Positions 1 to 5,904 of a stretch of 6,115 nucleotides of DNA are shown here, piece by piece. The notes beneath the pieces are model-generated. The model had not been told where the DNA came from. It was given only the letters and a program-made list of their open reading frames with translations, and ran no database searches. The stretch comes from an uncultured Eubacteriales bacterium. GTDB lineage: Bacteria > Bacillota > Clostridia > Oscillospirales > Ruminococcaceae. The position numbers and the translations under genes are program-made. Every line of letters starts with the position of its first letter. Positions within the stretch are counted from its first letter, which is position 1. The stretch lies in NCBI GenBank assembly GCA_902493155.1, contig CABUOE010000140.1, positions 1 to 6,115 of the forward strand. Reading direction: 5' to 3'.

Positions 1-638
1 GCCACGATGCCCAAAGTAGCCACCGGAATCTGCCAGATAATGGTTTTCCGGACGATGAGAAAGATGCCGCAGCACAAAAGCACCAGAATGCTGGTCGCTC
101 CCAAAGGCCCGTAGAAGTTACCCAAAAGGGCGTTCAAAAAATCAATATTCTCAGCGCCGCCGTGCATGAGCCGGTAGGCCGGGGAAGTGCTCAAAGCGAC
201 GTTTTCCACCGTGGCGGAGAGAGGCAGGACAGTGCGGGGGGCAGGGTAGCTCGTCACAACGTCGGTCCAGCAGATGGTGACGAAGGCGAAGGCCGTCAAG
301 GCCGGGTTAAACATGGTGTTGTAGTGGCCGCCGAAGGGATGGCGCACTACTGCCATGGCGAACACCGCGCCCACGATAACGAGCCAATAGGGCGCCGAGG
401 CGGGAAGCAGCATGGCAAACAGATAGCCGGTGACAAATGCGGAAAAATCGCCCTTTCGGAAACGACGCTCTCCCTGCATCAACAGGCAGAGGTAGTCGGT
501 CACAAGGGCCGTGAGAATACTGATGAGGGTGAGGATCAGCACCCTGGGGCCGTAAAAATAAACGCCCATGAACAAAAGGGGAGTCAAAGCGAGGCAGGTA
601 TCCAGCGCCTGTCTGCTAAATTGTGCTTCAGAGTTCAC
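1..638 (-). CDS. rnfD: RnfD/NqrB-family electron transport complex membrane subunit (partial, 3' end beyond window)
   Basis: Reading the minus strand from a GTG at 636-638 gives an open frame of 212 codons to the window edge. The product is hydrophobic and matches the RnfD/NqrB family (NQR2_RnfD_RnfE): an N-terminal ALTPLLFMGVYFYGPR segment, then DFSAFVTGYLFAMLLPASAP (residues 64-83), a glycine/asparagine motif GGHYNTMFNPAL (103-114), and GPLGATS (177-183) followed by a membrane segment and the IIWQIPVATLG motif. In this family, Thr of the [S/T]GAT-type motif carries covalently bound FMN; Thr182 is the candidate here, although the usual Ser/Thr before GAT is Leu179. Rnf complexes couple ferredoxin and NAD redox exchange to ion transport across the membrane. 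Family members are usually 300-350 residues, so about one third is missing. The GTG start is supported by AAGGAT 10 nt upstream; an in-frame GTG three codons earlier is too close to that site. No rnfC precedes it. An orphan NqrB-like protein is the alternative. Confidence 0.85.
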   Translation of the reverse strand, partial: MNSEAQFSRQALDTCLALTPLLFMGVYFYGPRVLILTLISILTALVTDYLCLLMQGERRFRKGDFSAFVTGYLFAMLLPASAPYWLVIVGAVFAMAVVRHPFGGHYNTMFNPALTAFAFVTICWTDVVTSYPAPRTVLPLSATVENVALSTSPAYRLMHGGAENIDFLNALLGNFYGPLGATSILVLLCCGIFLIVRKTIIWQIPVATLGIV

Positions 639-640
639 GG

Positions 641-669
641 TTAACACATCCTTACAAAAATCATATGAT
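641..669 (+). promoter_or_regulatory. Sigma-A-type promoter for mecA
   Basis: TTAACA (641-646, 5/6 to consensus) and TATGAT (664-669, 5/6) are separated by exactly 17 bp. Transcription would begin near 676, giving a leader of about 80 nt before the mecA ATG at 757. The -35 element lies just upstream of the rnfD start on the other strand, so polymerase binding here could interfere with rnfD expression. The -10 lies in the palindrome ATCATATGAT (660-669). I found no equally good minus-strand promoter for rnfD. This is inferred from sequence only. Confidence 0.55.
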
Positions 670-682
670 AGAGAAACAGAGC

Positions 683-701
683 AAGGCGTTTTGTGCGCCT
701 T
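683..701 (+). repeat. Inverted repeat in the mecA leader
   Basis: AAGGCG (683-688) and CGCCTT (696-701) are perfect inverted copies around a 7-nt loop, TTTTGTG. The repeat sits just after the predicted transcription start of mecA, so it could be a 5'-end hairpin in the mRNA or an operator site. No run of T follows, so it is not an intrinsic terminator. A 6-bp stem can arise by chance. Confidence 0.35.
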
Positions 702-756
702 CCATATAGAGGGGAAAGGAGAGATTGGCTACATACCTACCAATCGCATATACATT

Positions 757-1326
757 ATGAGAATTGAACCGGAACAAACCGGAAACGTCATTGTTTTCCT
801 GACTGGGGAAGATCTGACCGATTATGGGCTCACCTACCATTTGTTGGACGCTAAGGGGATCGCCACCCGGCGGATGGCGGCAGAGCTTTTGAGCCGCATC
901 CAGGAACAGACGGGGATCGACTTTTCAAAAACCCGCATCCTCATCGAAGCATATCCCAACGGGGAGGGCTGTATCCTGCGGATCAGGCCAGTGATGAATC
1001 AGAACCTGCGGAAGAAGAAACGGTATCGGGAAACATTCCGAAACCCGGTGGCCTTCGACTTTAAGGACAAGGAAACCCTCATCCAGGCGGCGAAGCTATT
1101 TTACGACCGTTTTGACGGGGAAATCCGCCGCAGCGCCCTTTACCGGATGCCTGACGGCTTCCGGCTGCTATTATACTTTGTCCTCTCCAACCATCAGCCG
1201 ACTTTTTTAAAAAAAGAGTGCTCCTATTACGGGGGGCAGGGCATCATCCAGGAGGCCTCTGCCATCGAGTACGGAAAGCCCATCGCCTTCTCAAACGCCC
1301 TGGAGCTGCTGTCTGGAATGCTGTAA
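757..1326 (+). CDS. mecA: MecA-like adaptor protein (ClpC adaptor / competence negative regulator family)
   Basis: The 189-residue product has the two-domain layout of MecA/YpbH (194-218 residues in Bacillus). The N-terminal domain (about 1-78) starts MRIEPEQTGNVIVFLTGEDL and runs through a helix to ILIEAYPNGEGCILRIRP, matching the family's target-binding domain. A basic linker (about 79-96, KKKRYR) leads to a C-terminal ClpC-binding-type domain (about 97-189) beginning VAFDFKDKETLIQAAK and ending in the typical EYGKPI segment. MecA proteins deliver substrates to ClpCP in the cytosol and promote ClpC assembly; the substrate here is unknown. The frame is open back to 568, but those upstream residues do not resemble MecA and overlap rnfD on the other strand, so I chose the ATG at 757 on homology. 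It has no adjacent Shine-Dalgarno: the nearest, AAAGGAG at 715-721, is 35 nt away. The gene has its own promoter and terminator and is convergent with rpe. Divergent clostridial MecA proteins are poorly studied, so the competence role should not be assumed. Confidence 0.8.
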   Translation: MRIEPEQTGNVIVFLTGEDLTDYGLTYHLLDAKGIATRRMAAELLSRIQEQTGIDFSKTRILIEAYPNGEGCILRIRPVMNQNLRKKKRYRETFRNPVAFDFKDKETLIQAAKLFYDRFDGEIRRSALYRMPDGFRLLLYFVLSNHQPTFLKKECSYYGGQGIIQEASAIEYGKPIAFSNALELLSGML

Positions 1327-1348
1327 AGGAAATCTCCTTCACATTTGA

Positions 1349-1394
1349 TGCCGGTTGCTTGAATCCTTTGGGTTCAGGCGGCCGGCACTGTTTT
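1349..1394 (+). terminator. Intrinsic terminator of mecA
   Basis: Positions 1349-1366 pair with 1370-1387 in an 18-bp stem with a TTT loop (1367-1369). The outer part is GCCGG/CCGGC and the inner part is TTGAATCC/GGGTTCAG. Four of the pairs are G-U wobbles in the plus-strand RNA. A short T tract (TTTT, 1391-1394) follows. The minus-strand RNA would have C-A mismatches at the wobble positions and no T tract, so this works for mecA and not for the converging rpe. Confidence 0.75.
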
Positions 1395-1403
1395 GTCCAG
1401 CGG

Positions 1404-2036
1404 TCATCGCCGCAGGGAATCCGCCGCCGCTTTGGGGTCGGAAGCGCCGAAGAAATAGGAGCCCGCCACCAAAACGTCCGCTCCCGCCTCCCGACAAAGC
1501 GTTGCTGTGCGGGCGTTGATGCCGCCGTCCACGCTGATGGGAAGGTTTGGTGCAATTTCCCGTATCGCCTTGATTTTCGGCAGGGCGGAATCGAGAAACG
1601 CCTGTCCGCCAAAGCCCGGCTCTACGCTCATGACGAGCACCAGGTCCAGTTTGGAAAGCAGGGGGAACAGCGCCTGTGCCGGAGTGCCCGGCTTGATGGA
1701 AATGCCCGCTTTTTTGCCCAGGGCGTGGATTTTATCGATGGTCGCGTTCAGGTCGGACTGGCTTTCGTAGTGGAAGGTAATGGCGTCGGCCCCCGCATCG
1801 GCGAAAGCCTCAACATAATCGAGGGGGCGCTGAATCATCAGGTGCACGTCGAAAAACAAATCGCTGTGCTTGCGGATAGACGAAATGACCGGCACGCCGA
1901 AGGAAATGTTGGGCACAAAAGCGCCGTCCATTACGTCCAGATGGAGCCACTCGGCCCCCGCGTCGGAAACCTTCCGGAGTTCGCCGCTTAAATTAGAAAA
2001 ATCGGCGGCCAGGAGGGAAGGGGCAATTTTTATCAT
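1404..2036 (-). CDS. rpe: Ribulose-phosphate 3-epimerase
   Basis: This complete 210-residue protein is a clear ribulose-phosphate 3-epimerase, a (beta/alpha)8-barrel enzyme. It interconverts D-ribulose 5-phosphate and D-xylulose 5-phosphate in the cytosolic pentose phosphate pathway. Signatures in order are IAPSLLAADF at the N terminus, HLDVMDG (His32, Asp34, Met36) with FVPN, DVHLMI (His65), MSVEPGFGGQ (136-145), SVDGGIN (Asp170) and VAGSYFF in the phosphate-binding region. His32, Asp34, His65 and Asp170 correspond to the metal-binding and acid/base residues of the family. The length is slightly below the usual 215-225. The ATG at 2034-2036 is fixed by the conserved start of the family; AAAGGA lies 13 nt upstream, which is rather far. 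In many Firmicutes rpe lies next to rsgA and thiN; here it stands alone between a convergent mecA and a divergent carbohydrate-enzyme-like gene. No rpe terminator is visible before mecA. Confidence 0.97.
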   Translation of the reverse strand: MIKIAPSLLAADFSNLSGELRKVSDAGAEWLHLDVMDGAFVPNISFGVPVISSIRKHSDLFFDVHLMIQRPLDYVEAFADAGADAITFHYESQSDLNATIDKIHALGKKAGISIKPGTPAQALFPLLSKLDLVLVMSVEPGFGGQAFLDSALPKIKAIREIAPNLPISVDGGINARTATLCREAGADVLVAGSYFFGASDPKAAADSLRR

Positions 2037-2077
2037 AAAGAATAATCATTCCTTTCTGGAAGTTGAAGCAGTTTTAG

Positions 2078-2110
2078 GGTTTGGCCACAGAAACGAAAGG
2101 GCGGCAAACC
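2078..2110 (-). repeat. Inverted repeat in the rpe leader
   Basis: GGTTTG (2078-2083) and CAAACC (2105-2110) are perfect inverted copies. The stem can be extended by GCC (2084-2086) with GGC (2100-2102) around a 2-nt bulge and a 13-nt loop. It lies inside the predicted rpe mRNA leader, about 40-75 nt before the start codon. I recognise no known riboswitch here, and its function is unknown. Confidence 0.3.
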
Positions 2111-2173
2111 GAATGGGAGGAAAATCTTCCCAAAAAGTACAGCCAAAAAAGGCCACACGTATAGACACTACTC

Positions 2174-2202
2174 ATTGTAGCCGATTTTGTCAAAAACGTC
2201 AA
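2174..2202 (-). promoter_or_regulatory. Sigma-A-type promoter for rpe
   Basis: On the minus strand, TTGACG (complement of 2197-2202, 5/6) and TACAAT (complement of 2174-2179, 5/6) are separated by exactly 17 bp. Transcription would start near 2167, leaving a leader of about 130 nt before the rpe ATG. A second TTGACA overlaps the spacer, but it has no matching -10 at a normal distance. Confidence 0.7.
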
Positions 2203-2229
2203 TCGCGGGGAGGAAATTGGAGGAAATCT

Positions 2230-2283
2230 ATTTTAAAAGATGTCGAATTATGATATAATACCTTAACAATGATTTTAAATGAT
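2230..2283 (+). repeat. 12-bp direct repeat flanking the gene 4 promoter
   Basis: ATTTTAAAAGAT (2230-2241) and ATTTTAAATGAT (2272-2283) differ at one base and start 42 bp apart, about four turns of B-DNA. The first covers the -35 region and the second lies between the predicted transcription start and the start codon. The arrangement suits a repressor or activator binding both sites, but the sequence is A/T-only apart from one G per copy, so chance is possible. Confidence 0.35.
2251..2259 (+). promoter_or_regulatory. Extended -10 promoter for the six-hairpin protein gene
   Basis: TGATATAAT is a perfect extended -10 element (TGnTATAAT), with the hexamer at 2254-2259. The -35 region at 17 bp spacing (2231-2236, TTTTAA) is poor, as is common for extended -10 promoters. 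Transcription would start near 2266, about 31 nt before the chosen start codon. Confidence 0.7.
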
Positions 2284-2296
2284 TACGGTGGAAAGC

Positions 2297-4573
2297 ATGA
2301 GAATTTTAGAAAACAGTCAATACGTTGTGGAGATCCGTTCCGGTATTATTGAATCGTTTTATGATAAACAGGACAGGTCAGGGACAAATTTAGCCGGGGA
2401 TACCCATTTGTTCGGTAGCGTCGGTTTTACACTATTGACTGATGACATTACAAAGCAGCAAAATAAACCGGATTTTACCCCTTATCTCGATCGGACAAGT
2501 ATCGGTACAGTCACAGCGGAAAATGATCGGTTGGTTACATGCGCGGACGAGGAAAACGGCATCACCGTTTCGTTTTCGCTGGAGAAAGGGCTCATCATTG
2601 AGGCGAGTGCAGAAAATCCCGCCATTTCTCAATTTGGAATCAATCTGGATCTCAATTTTCTCGGCAAACAAGGAACCTTTTATGGAAATCAGATTCTGCC
2701 CTCTTCTCCTTATACCTCTATCGACCGTCAGTATACCTATTGCCTGATGCCTCGTCCAAACGGGCGCTTTTTCGTCTGTATTGCCGAGACTGCGTGCGAC
2801 GGCTTTAAGATTGATTATTCGCCGGAATTTTGCGGGCACTATATTCGCAATTTCAAATTTCTCGCTTCCTTTGACCGGGCGTACGGCGGAAGCGGCCGCA
2901 AACACATACGCCTGAATTTGCAGTGCGCATCCGGACTGGACGATGCCTATGAAATCATCCATTCCACTTTAGGCGTGCCTATTTGTTTGGGTGTCGTCGG
3001 CGGGAATTTTGCGGGAGAACCTGTGGTCAAGGTGTCGGATGACACCGATTCCGTCGAGGTGCTCTCTCCCAGCAAAAAAAGGCGCTTATTCCCTGTGGGA
3101 AAGGACAAAACCTTCCGGCTTGAGCTGACAGAAATTGGATTACATACGGTGATTCCCTATCGTCAGGGGAAAAAAGGGCTGGACGCTCAGATTTGGTATC
3201 ATCATCAGATGGCCGGTTTATTTGATGCCAGCTGCGCTTCTATCCGGAAGCCTTATCATGTGGATGATAACCTTTGTGAAGGCGGCTGTTTTTTGTGGGC
3301 AATGCTTGTGGATATGCGATTGCAGCGGCATCGAAAATTCGACGGCGTTGCCAGAGAAGAATTATCGCAGATTATGGGGAAAAACGGCGCTGATATCCCG
3401 AGGAAAACCATTGTCCCCTATAAGACCGAAAAGTTCGAGGCCTTTCACATCTCCCACTCCAATCGGATTCAGGAGCAGTTTTTCGGTGTTTCCATCCTGA
3501 TGGAGGCCTATAAGCTTTATCAGCAAAACGAATACCTGGAATTTGCCGTCTCCGCACTGATGGAGCTCATACAGAACTGGATCACCGACGAAGGGATGGT
3601 CTTTAACGGCGAAGATTACACCACTGTCTGCGCTCCTGTGATTCCTATTGTGGACATGGCTTTGCTCCTTTCGTCTATGGAGGACCCGCGGGGGGAAATC
3701 TTTCGGGAAACCGCTATTCGCATTGCGGAATTTCTGCTGAAACGGGGCCTGTCCTTTCCGACGGAAGGTACGGGAGAGGATACCTGTTCCGACGCGGAGG
3801 ATGGTTCCATTTCCTGTACTGCTCTCTCGGTATTGTATGTATGTGCCAATCTGCAATACGATAAGCGCTATCTTGATTTTGCCTCTGAGGTGCTCAAGCT
3901 TCACAGGGCCTTTACGATTTATTCGCCTGACGTACGGATGAACCGTTCTTCTTTCCGATGGTGGGAGACGATTTGGGAAGGCGACGGGCAAGGCCCCGCC
4001 ATCTGCGCCGGGCACGCGTGGACGATCTGGAAGGCGGAAGCCCTTTATCTTTACGGAATGCTGACAGCGGATGAAGAAGCATTGATGGATTCCTGGAACG
4101 GTTTTATGACCAATTTCGTCAAAACTTCTGAGGATGGGACGATGTATTCCTGCTATGAGGTGGACGACATCCGGGGAGGCGGAGAGCCAATGATCAAGCG
4201 CACCTTAACCCAGCTGCAAGGCGAGAATACCGATATTTTGTACAAAGTTGCCCATGGATATCCTCAGCATGCTGATTTTTCCTTATCCCGATATGCCTGG
4301 GTGAGAAACGCTTTCTGCTGGCTGCATACGGCGGCCATTTTAGAACAGGATAGGGTGCTGGTGGGAATGAATCTCAGACAGTCCGATGAAGAATGGATAA
4401 TAGGAGAATGGATTGACTGCCTGTTTCTTGGAAAGATGGATAAACACATCGTCCTCCGCTGTGACCATCCCATTCGCATAGCAGGCGGTAACCGCGTCGA
4501 AGTCATAACTGGATCGTCTGTCAACAGTTTGATCCAGCCAATTGACGGGAAGATTGTCATTTCCATACACTAA
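2297..4573 (+). CDS. Putative cytoplasmic carbohydrate-active enzyme with six-hairpin (alpha/alpha)6 domain, family unassigned
   Basis: The 758-residue product has no signal peptide or membrane segment, so it should be cytoplasmic. Residues 1 to about 270 look like beta-strands of a sandwich domain. From about 290 to 690 the protein is helical with regularly spaced aromatic and acidic motifs, typical of (alpha/alpha)6 six-hairpin glycosidases and lyases: EGGCFLWAMLVDMRL (from Glu328), SNRIQEQFFG (from about Ser388), and RWWETIWEGDGQGPA with GHAWTIWKAEALY (554-583). Glu557, Glu561, Asp563 and His573 are candidate active-site residues. A short beta-rich tail ends the protein. The reaction is unknown; hydrolysis, phosphorolysis or lyase cleavage of an imported oligosaccharide are all possible, and I cannot assign a GH or PL family. 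The start at 2297 is preferred over the ATG at 2279 because GGTGGA precedes it by 4 nt, whereas 2279 has no ribosome site. Sampled lines are about 42-47% G+C against 60-63% for rpe and the CapA gene. The CapA gene follows after 36 nt. Confidence 0.55.
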   Translation: MRILENSQYVVEIRSGIIESFYDKQDRSGTNLAGDTHLFGSVGFTLLTDDITKQQNKPDFTPYLDRTSIGTVTAENDRLVTCADEENGITVSFSLEKGLIIEASAENPAISQFGINLDLNFLGKQGTFYGNQILPSSPYTSIDRQYTYCLMPRPNGRFFVCIAETACDGFKIDYSPEFCGHYIRNFKFLASFDRAYGGSGRKHIRLNLQCASGLDDAYEIIHSTLGVPICLGVVGGNFAGEPVVKVSDDTDSVEVLSPSKKRRLFPVGKDKTFRLELTEIGLHTVIPYRQGKKGLDAQIWYHHQMAGLFDASCASIRKPYHVDDNLCEGGCFLWAMLVDMRLQRHRKFDGVAREELSQIMGKNGADIPRKTIVPYKTEKFEAFHISHSNRIQEQFFGVSILMEAYKLYQQNEYLEFAVSALMELIQNWITDEGMVFNGEDYTTVCAPVIPIVDMALLLSSMEDPRGEIFRETAIRIAEFLLKRGLSFPTEGTGEDTCSDAEDGSISCTALSVLYVCANLQYDKRYLDFASEVLKLHRAFTIYSPDVRMNRSSFRWWETIWEGDGQGPAICAGHAWTIWKAEALYLYGMLTADEEALMDSWNGFMTNFVKTSEDGTMYSCYEVDDIRGGGEPMIKRTLTQLQGENTDILYKVAHGYPQHADFSLSRYAWVRNAFCWLHTAAILEQDRVLVGMNLRQSDEEWIIGEWIDCLFLGKMDKHIVLRCDHPIRIAGGNRVEVITGSSVNSLIQPIDGKIVISIH

Positions 4574-4590
4574 GAAAATAGAACAGAAAA

Positions 4591-4605
4591 CCGATATCGG
4601 AGGTG
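4591..4605 (+). promoter_or_regulatory. Strong ribosome binding site of the CapA-family gene, overlapped by a palindrome
   Basis: GGAGG (4599-4603) lies 6 nt before the ATG at 4610 and settles that start. The perfect 10-bp palindrome CCGATATCGG (4591-4600) shares its last two bases with the site. No promoter or terminator is visible in the 36-nt gap after the preceding gene, so the two genes are probably co-transcribed. Confidence 0.6.
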
Positions 4606-4609
4606 CCCC

Positions 4610-5830
4610 ATGAGAGACTACCTGAACAAGCGGAAATATACGATTTTAATGGGAGTGATTCTGCTGCTGGCGGCGATCCTCATTGTGGCCTTTTGCCTGC
4701 CGTTTAAAGGGGAGGGCGGCGAGGGGAGCCTACCCACTCTGGAAAGTGTCAGCCTGCCGGAATCGCCTTCCGAGCCGGAGGAGCCGCCTTTTGAACCCAT
4801 CACCGTCCGTCTCCGGGCGGCGGGGGATAACCTGATCCACAGCTCCATCTACAACCAGGCCAAAGCGCGGGCGAAAGACGGGGGCTACGACTTCGGGTAC
4901 GCCTATGAGAACATTTCGGGGCTCATCAAGGACTGCGATCTGGCTATGATCAATCAGGAGACGGTCGTCGCTCCCATCTACGAGCCGTCGGATTACCCCT
5001 GCTTCAACTCACCGGTGGAACTTCAGCAGGAGATGCTGGACCTCGGTTTCACCGTTTTCAATCAGGCCAACAACCACGTGCTGGACAAGGGGGAAAAGGG
5101 GATTTTGTCGGCGCTGGAGCAGTGGAAAACCCATCCGGAGGCGCTGGTCACCGGGGTCTACGAAAATGAGGCGGATTACGAGAACATCCGGGTCAAGGAA
5201 GTAAATGGCCTTACTTTCGCCTTCATCGGCATGACCGAAATGACAAACGGTCTGAGCCTGCCGGAAGGGTCGGAGGTGGTGATCCTCCGCACCGCAGAGG
5301 AGGAGAAGATCAAGGCCCGCATCGAAAAGGCGAAGACGCTGGCCGACGTGGTTGTCGTCAACACCCATTGGGGGCAGGAATACACCCACACGCCCAACGA
5401 CGGGCAAACCTCCCTGGCTCAGAAGATGGCCGACTGGGGCGCCGACCTCATCGTCGGGCACCATCCCCACGTGCTCCAGCCCATCCAGTGGCTTGACGCT
5501 TCCGACGGGCGGAAGGTGCTTTGTGCCTACTCTTTGGGGAACTTCATTTCGGCTCAGGACAAGGGGGCGCGGATGATCGGCGGCATCCTCGATGTGACCT
5601 TCACGAAGGAAACGGCGGACGCCCATCCGATCATTACCTCGGCGGGGCTCATTCCCATCGTCACCCAGTATGACGGGGGATTTCGGAATATCCGGCTCTA
5701 TCCGTGGAGCAGTTATACGCCGGAACTGGCCAAAAGCCACGGCGTGCGGAACAACGACTCAAAATTCAGTTACGACTTTATCAAAAATACCCTGGACACC
5801 GTCATCGGGGCGGAGTTTTTGGAAGAATAA
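4610..5830 (+). CDS. CapA-family protein, membrane-anchored, metallophosphatase-like fold
   Basis: The 406-residue protein has a short basic N terminus, one membrane segment (about 11-32), and a Pro/Glu/Ser-rich linker (about 40-63), so the main domain should lie outside the cell on a signal anchor. No lipobox is seen. Residues 66 to about 320 carry the CapA/PGA_cap motifs in order: RAAGDNLIH (Asp73, His77), MINQET (Asn115, Glu117), FNQANNHVLDKG (Asn155, His156, Asp159), HWGQEY (His253, Glu257), DLIVGHHPHVLQ (His284-His287), and AYSLGNFIS. These residues match the metal-site pattern of calcineurin-like phosphoesterases. CapA of Bacillus takes part in poly-gamma-glutamate export or synthesis, but no capB or capC lies nearby, and most family members are of unknown role, so a surface-polymer or phosphoesterase function is only inferred. 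It is probably transcribed with the preceding gene and is followed by a terminator. Base composition matches rpe rather than its operon partner. Confidence 0.92.
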   Translation: MRDYLNKRKYTILMGVILLLAAILIVAFCLPFKGEGGEGSLPTLESVSLPESPSEPEEPPFEPITVRLRAAGDNLIHSSIYNQAKARAKDGGYDFGYAYENISGLIKDCDLAMINQETVVAPIYEPSDYPCFNSPVELQQEMLDLGFTVFNQANNHVLDKGEKGILSALEQWKTHPEALVTGVYENEADYENIRVKEVNGLTFAFIGMTEMTNGLSLPEGSEVVILRTAEEEKIKARIEKAKTLADVVVVNTHWGQEYTHTPNDGQTSLAQKMADWGADLIVGHHPHVLQPIQWLDASDGRKVLCAYSLGNFISAQDKGARMIGGILDVTFTKETADAHPIITSAGLIPIVTQYDGGFRNIRLYPWSSYTPELAKSHGVRNNDSKFSYDFIKNTLDTVIGAEFLEE

Positions 5831-5840
5831 TTGATTTGAA

Positions 5841-5871
5841 AAAATGGCCGTCATCCTTTGGCGGCCATTTT
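5841..5871 (+). terminator. Intrinsic terminator after the CapA-family gene
   Basis: AAAATGGCCG (5841-5850) and CGGCCATTTT (5862-5871) are perfect inverted copies. T-G and C-G pairs extend the stem to 12 bp around the 7-nt loop ATCCTTT. The T tract is part of the stem, and a matching A run (5839-5844) means the element could also stop transcription on the minus strand. It lies 10 nt after the stop codon. Confidence 0.85.
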
Positions 5872-5904
5872 GCGGCTCATGTATTCACAGGAAAGGATAA
5901 GGAA

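Noticed and set aside
162..644. Plus-strand open frame of 160 codons
   Set aside because: It lies antisense to the RnfD-like gene, is low in hydrophobic order and rich in His/Gly/Arg, and resembles no family; the minus-strand reading is clearly the coding one.
568..756. Upstream in-frame extension of mecA
   Set aside because: MecA similarity begins at the ATG at 757; the extra 63 codons overlap rnfD on the other strand and the predicted mecA promoter, and resemble nothing.
1203..1215. T6A7 run in mecA as a programmed frameshift site
   Set aside because: The MecA C-terminal domain continues in the original frame to a normal stop, and the alternative frame gives no recognisable product.
1218..1991. 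Plus-strand open frame of 257 codons, longer than rpe itself
   Set aside because: It is the antisense shadow of rpe, whose catalytic motifs are all intact, and also overlaps mecA and its terminator.
2279..2296. Earlier ATG for the six-hairpin protein
   Set aside because: No ribosome binding site precedes it and it is only about 13 nt from the predicted transcription start; the ATG at 2297 has GGTGGA at a suitable distance.
3362..4015. Minus-strand open frame of 217 codons inside gene 4
   Set aside because: It is antisense to the continuous 758-codon frame, with no recognisable motifs or start signals.
4591..4600. Palindrome CCGATATCGG as an operator before the CapA-family gene
   Set aside because: A single 10-bp palindrome with no promoter next to it is weak evidence; it is noted only with the ribosome binding site.
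5009..5740. Minus-strand open frame of 243 codons inside the CapA-family gene
   Set aside because: It is a shadow in GC-rich DNA; the opposite strand holds all the CapA metal-site motifs.
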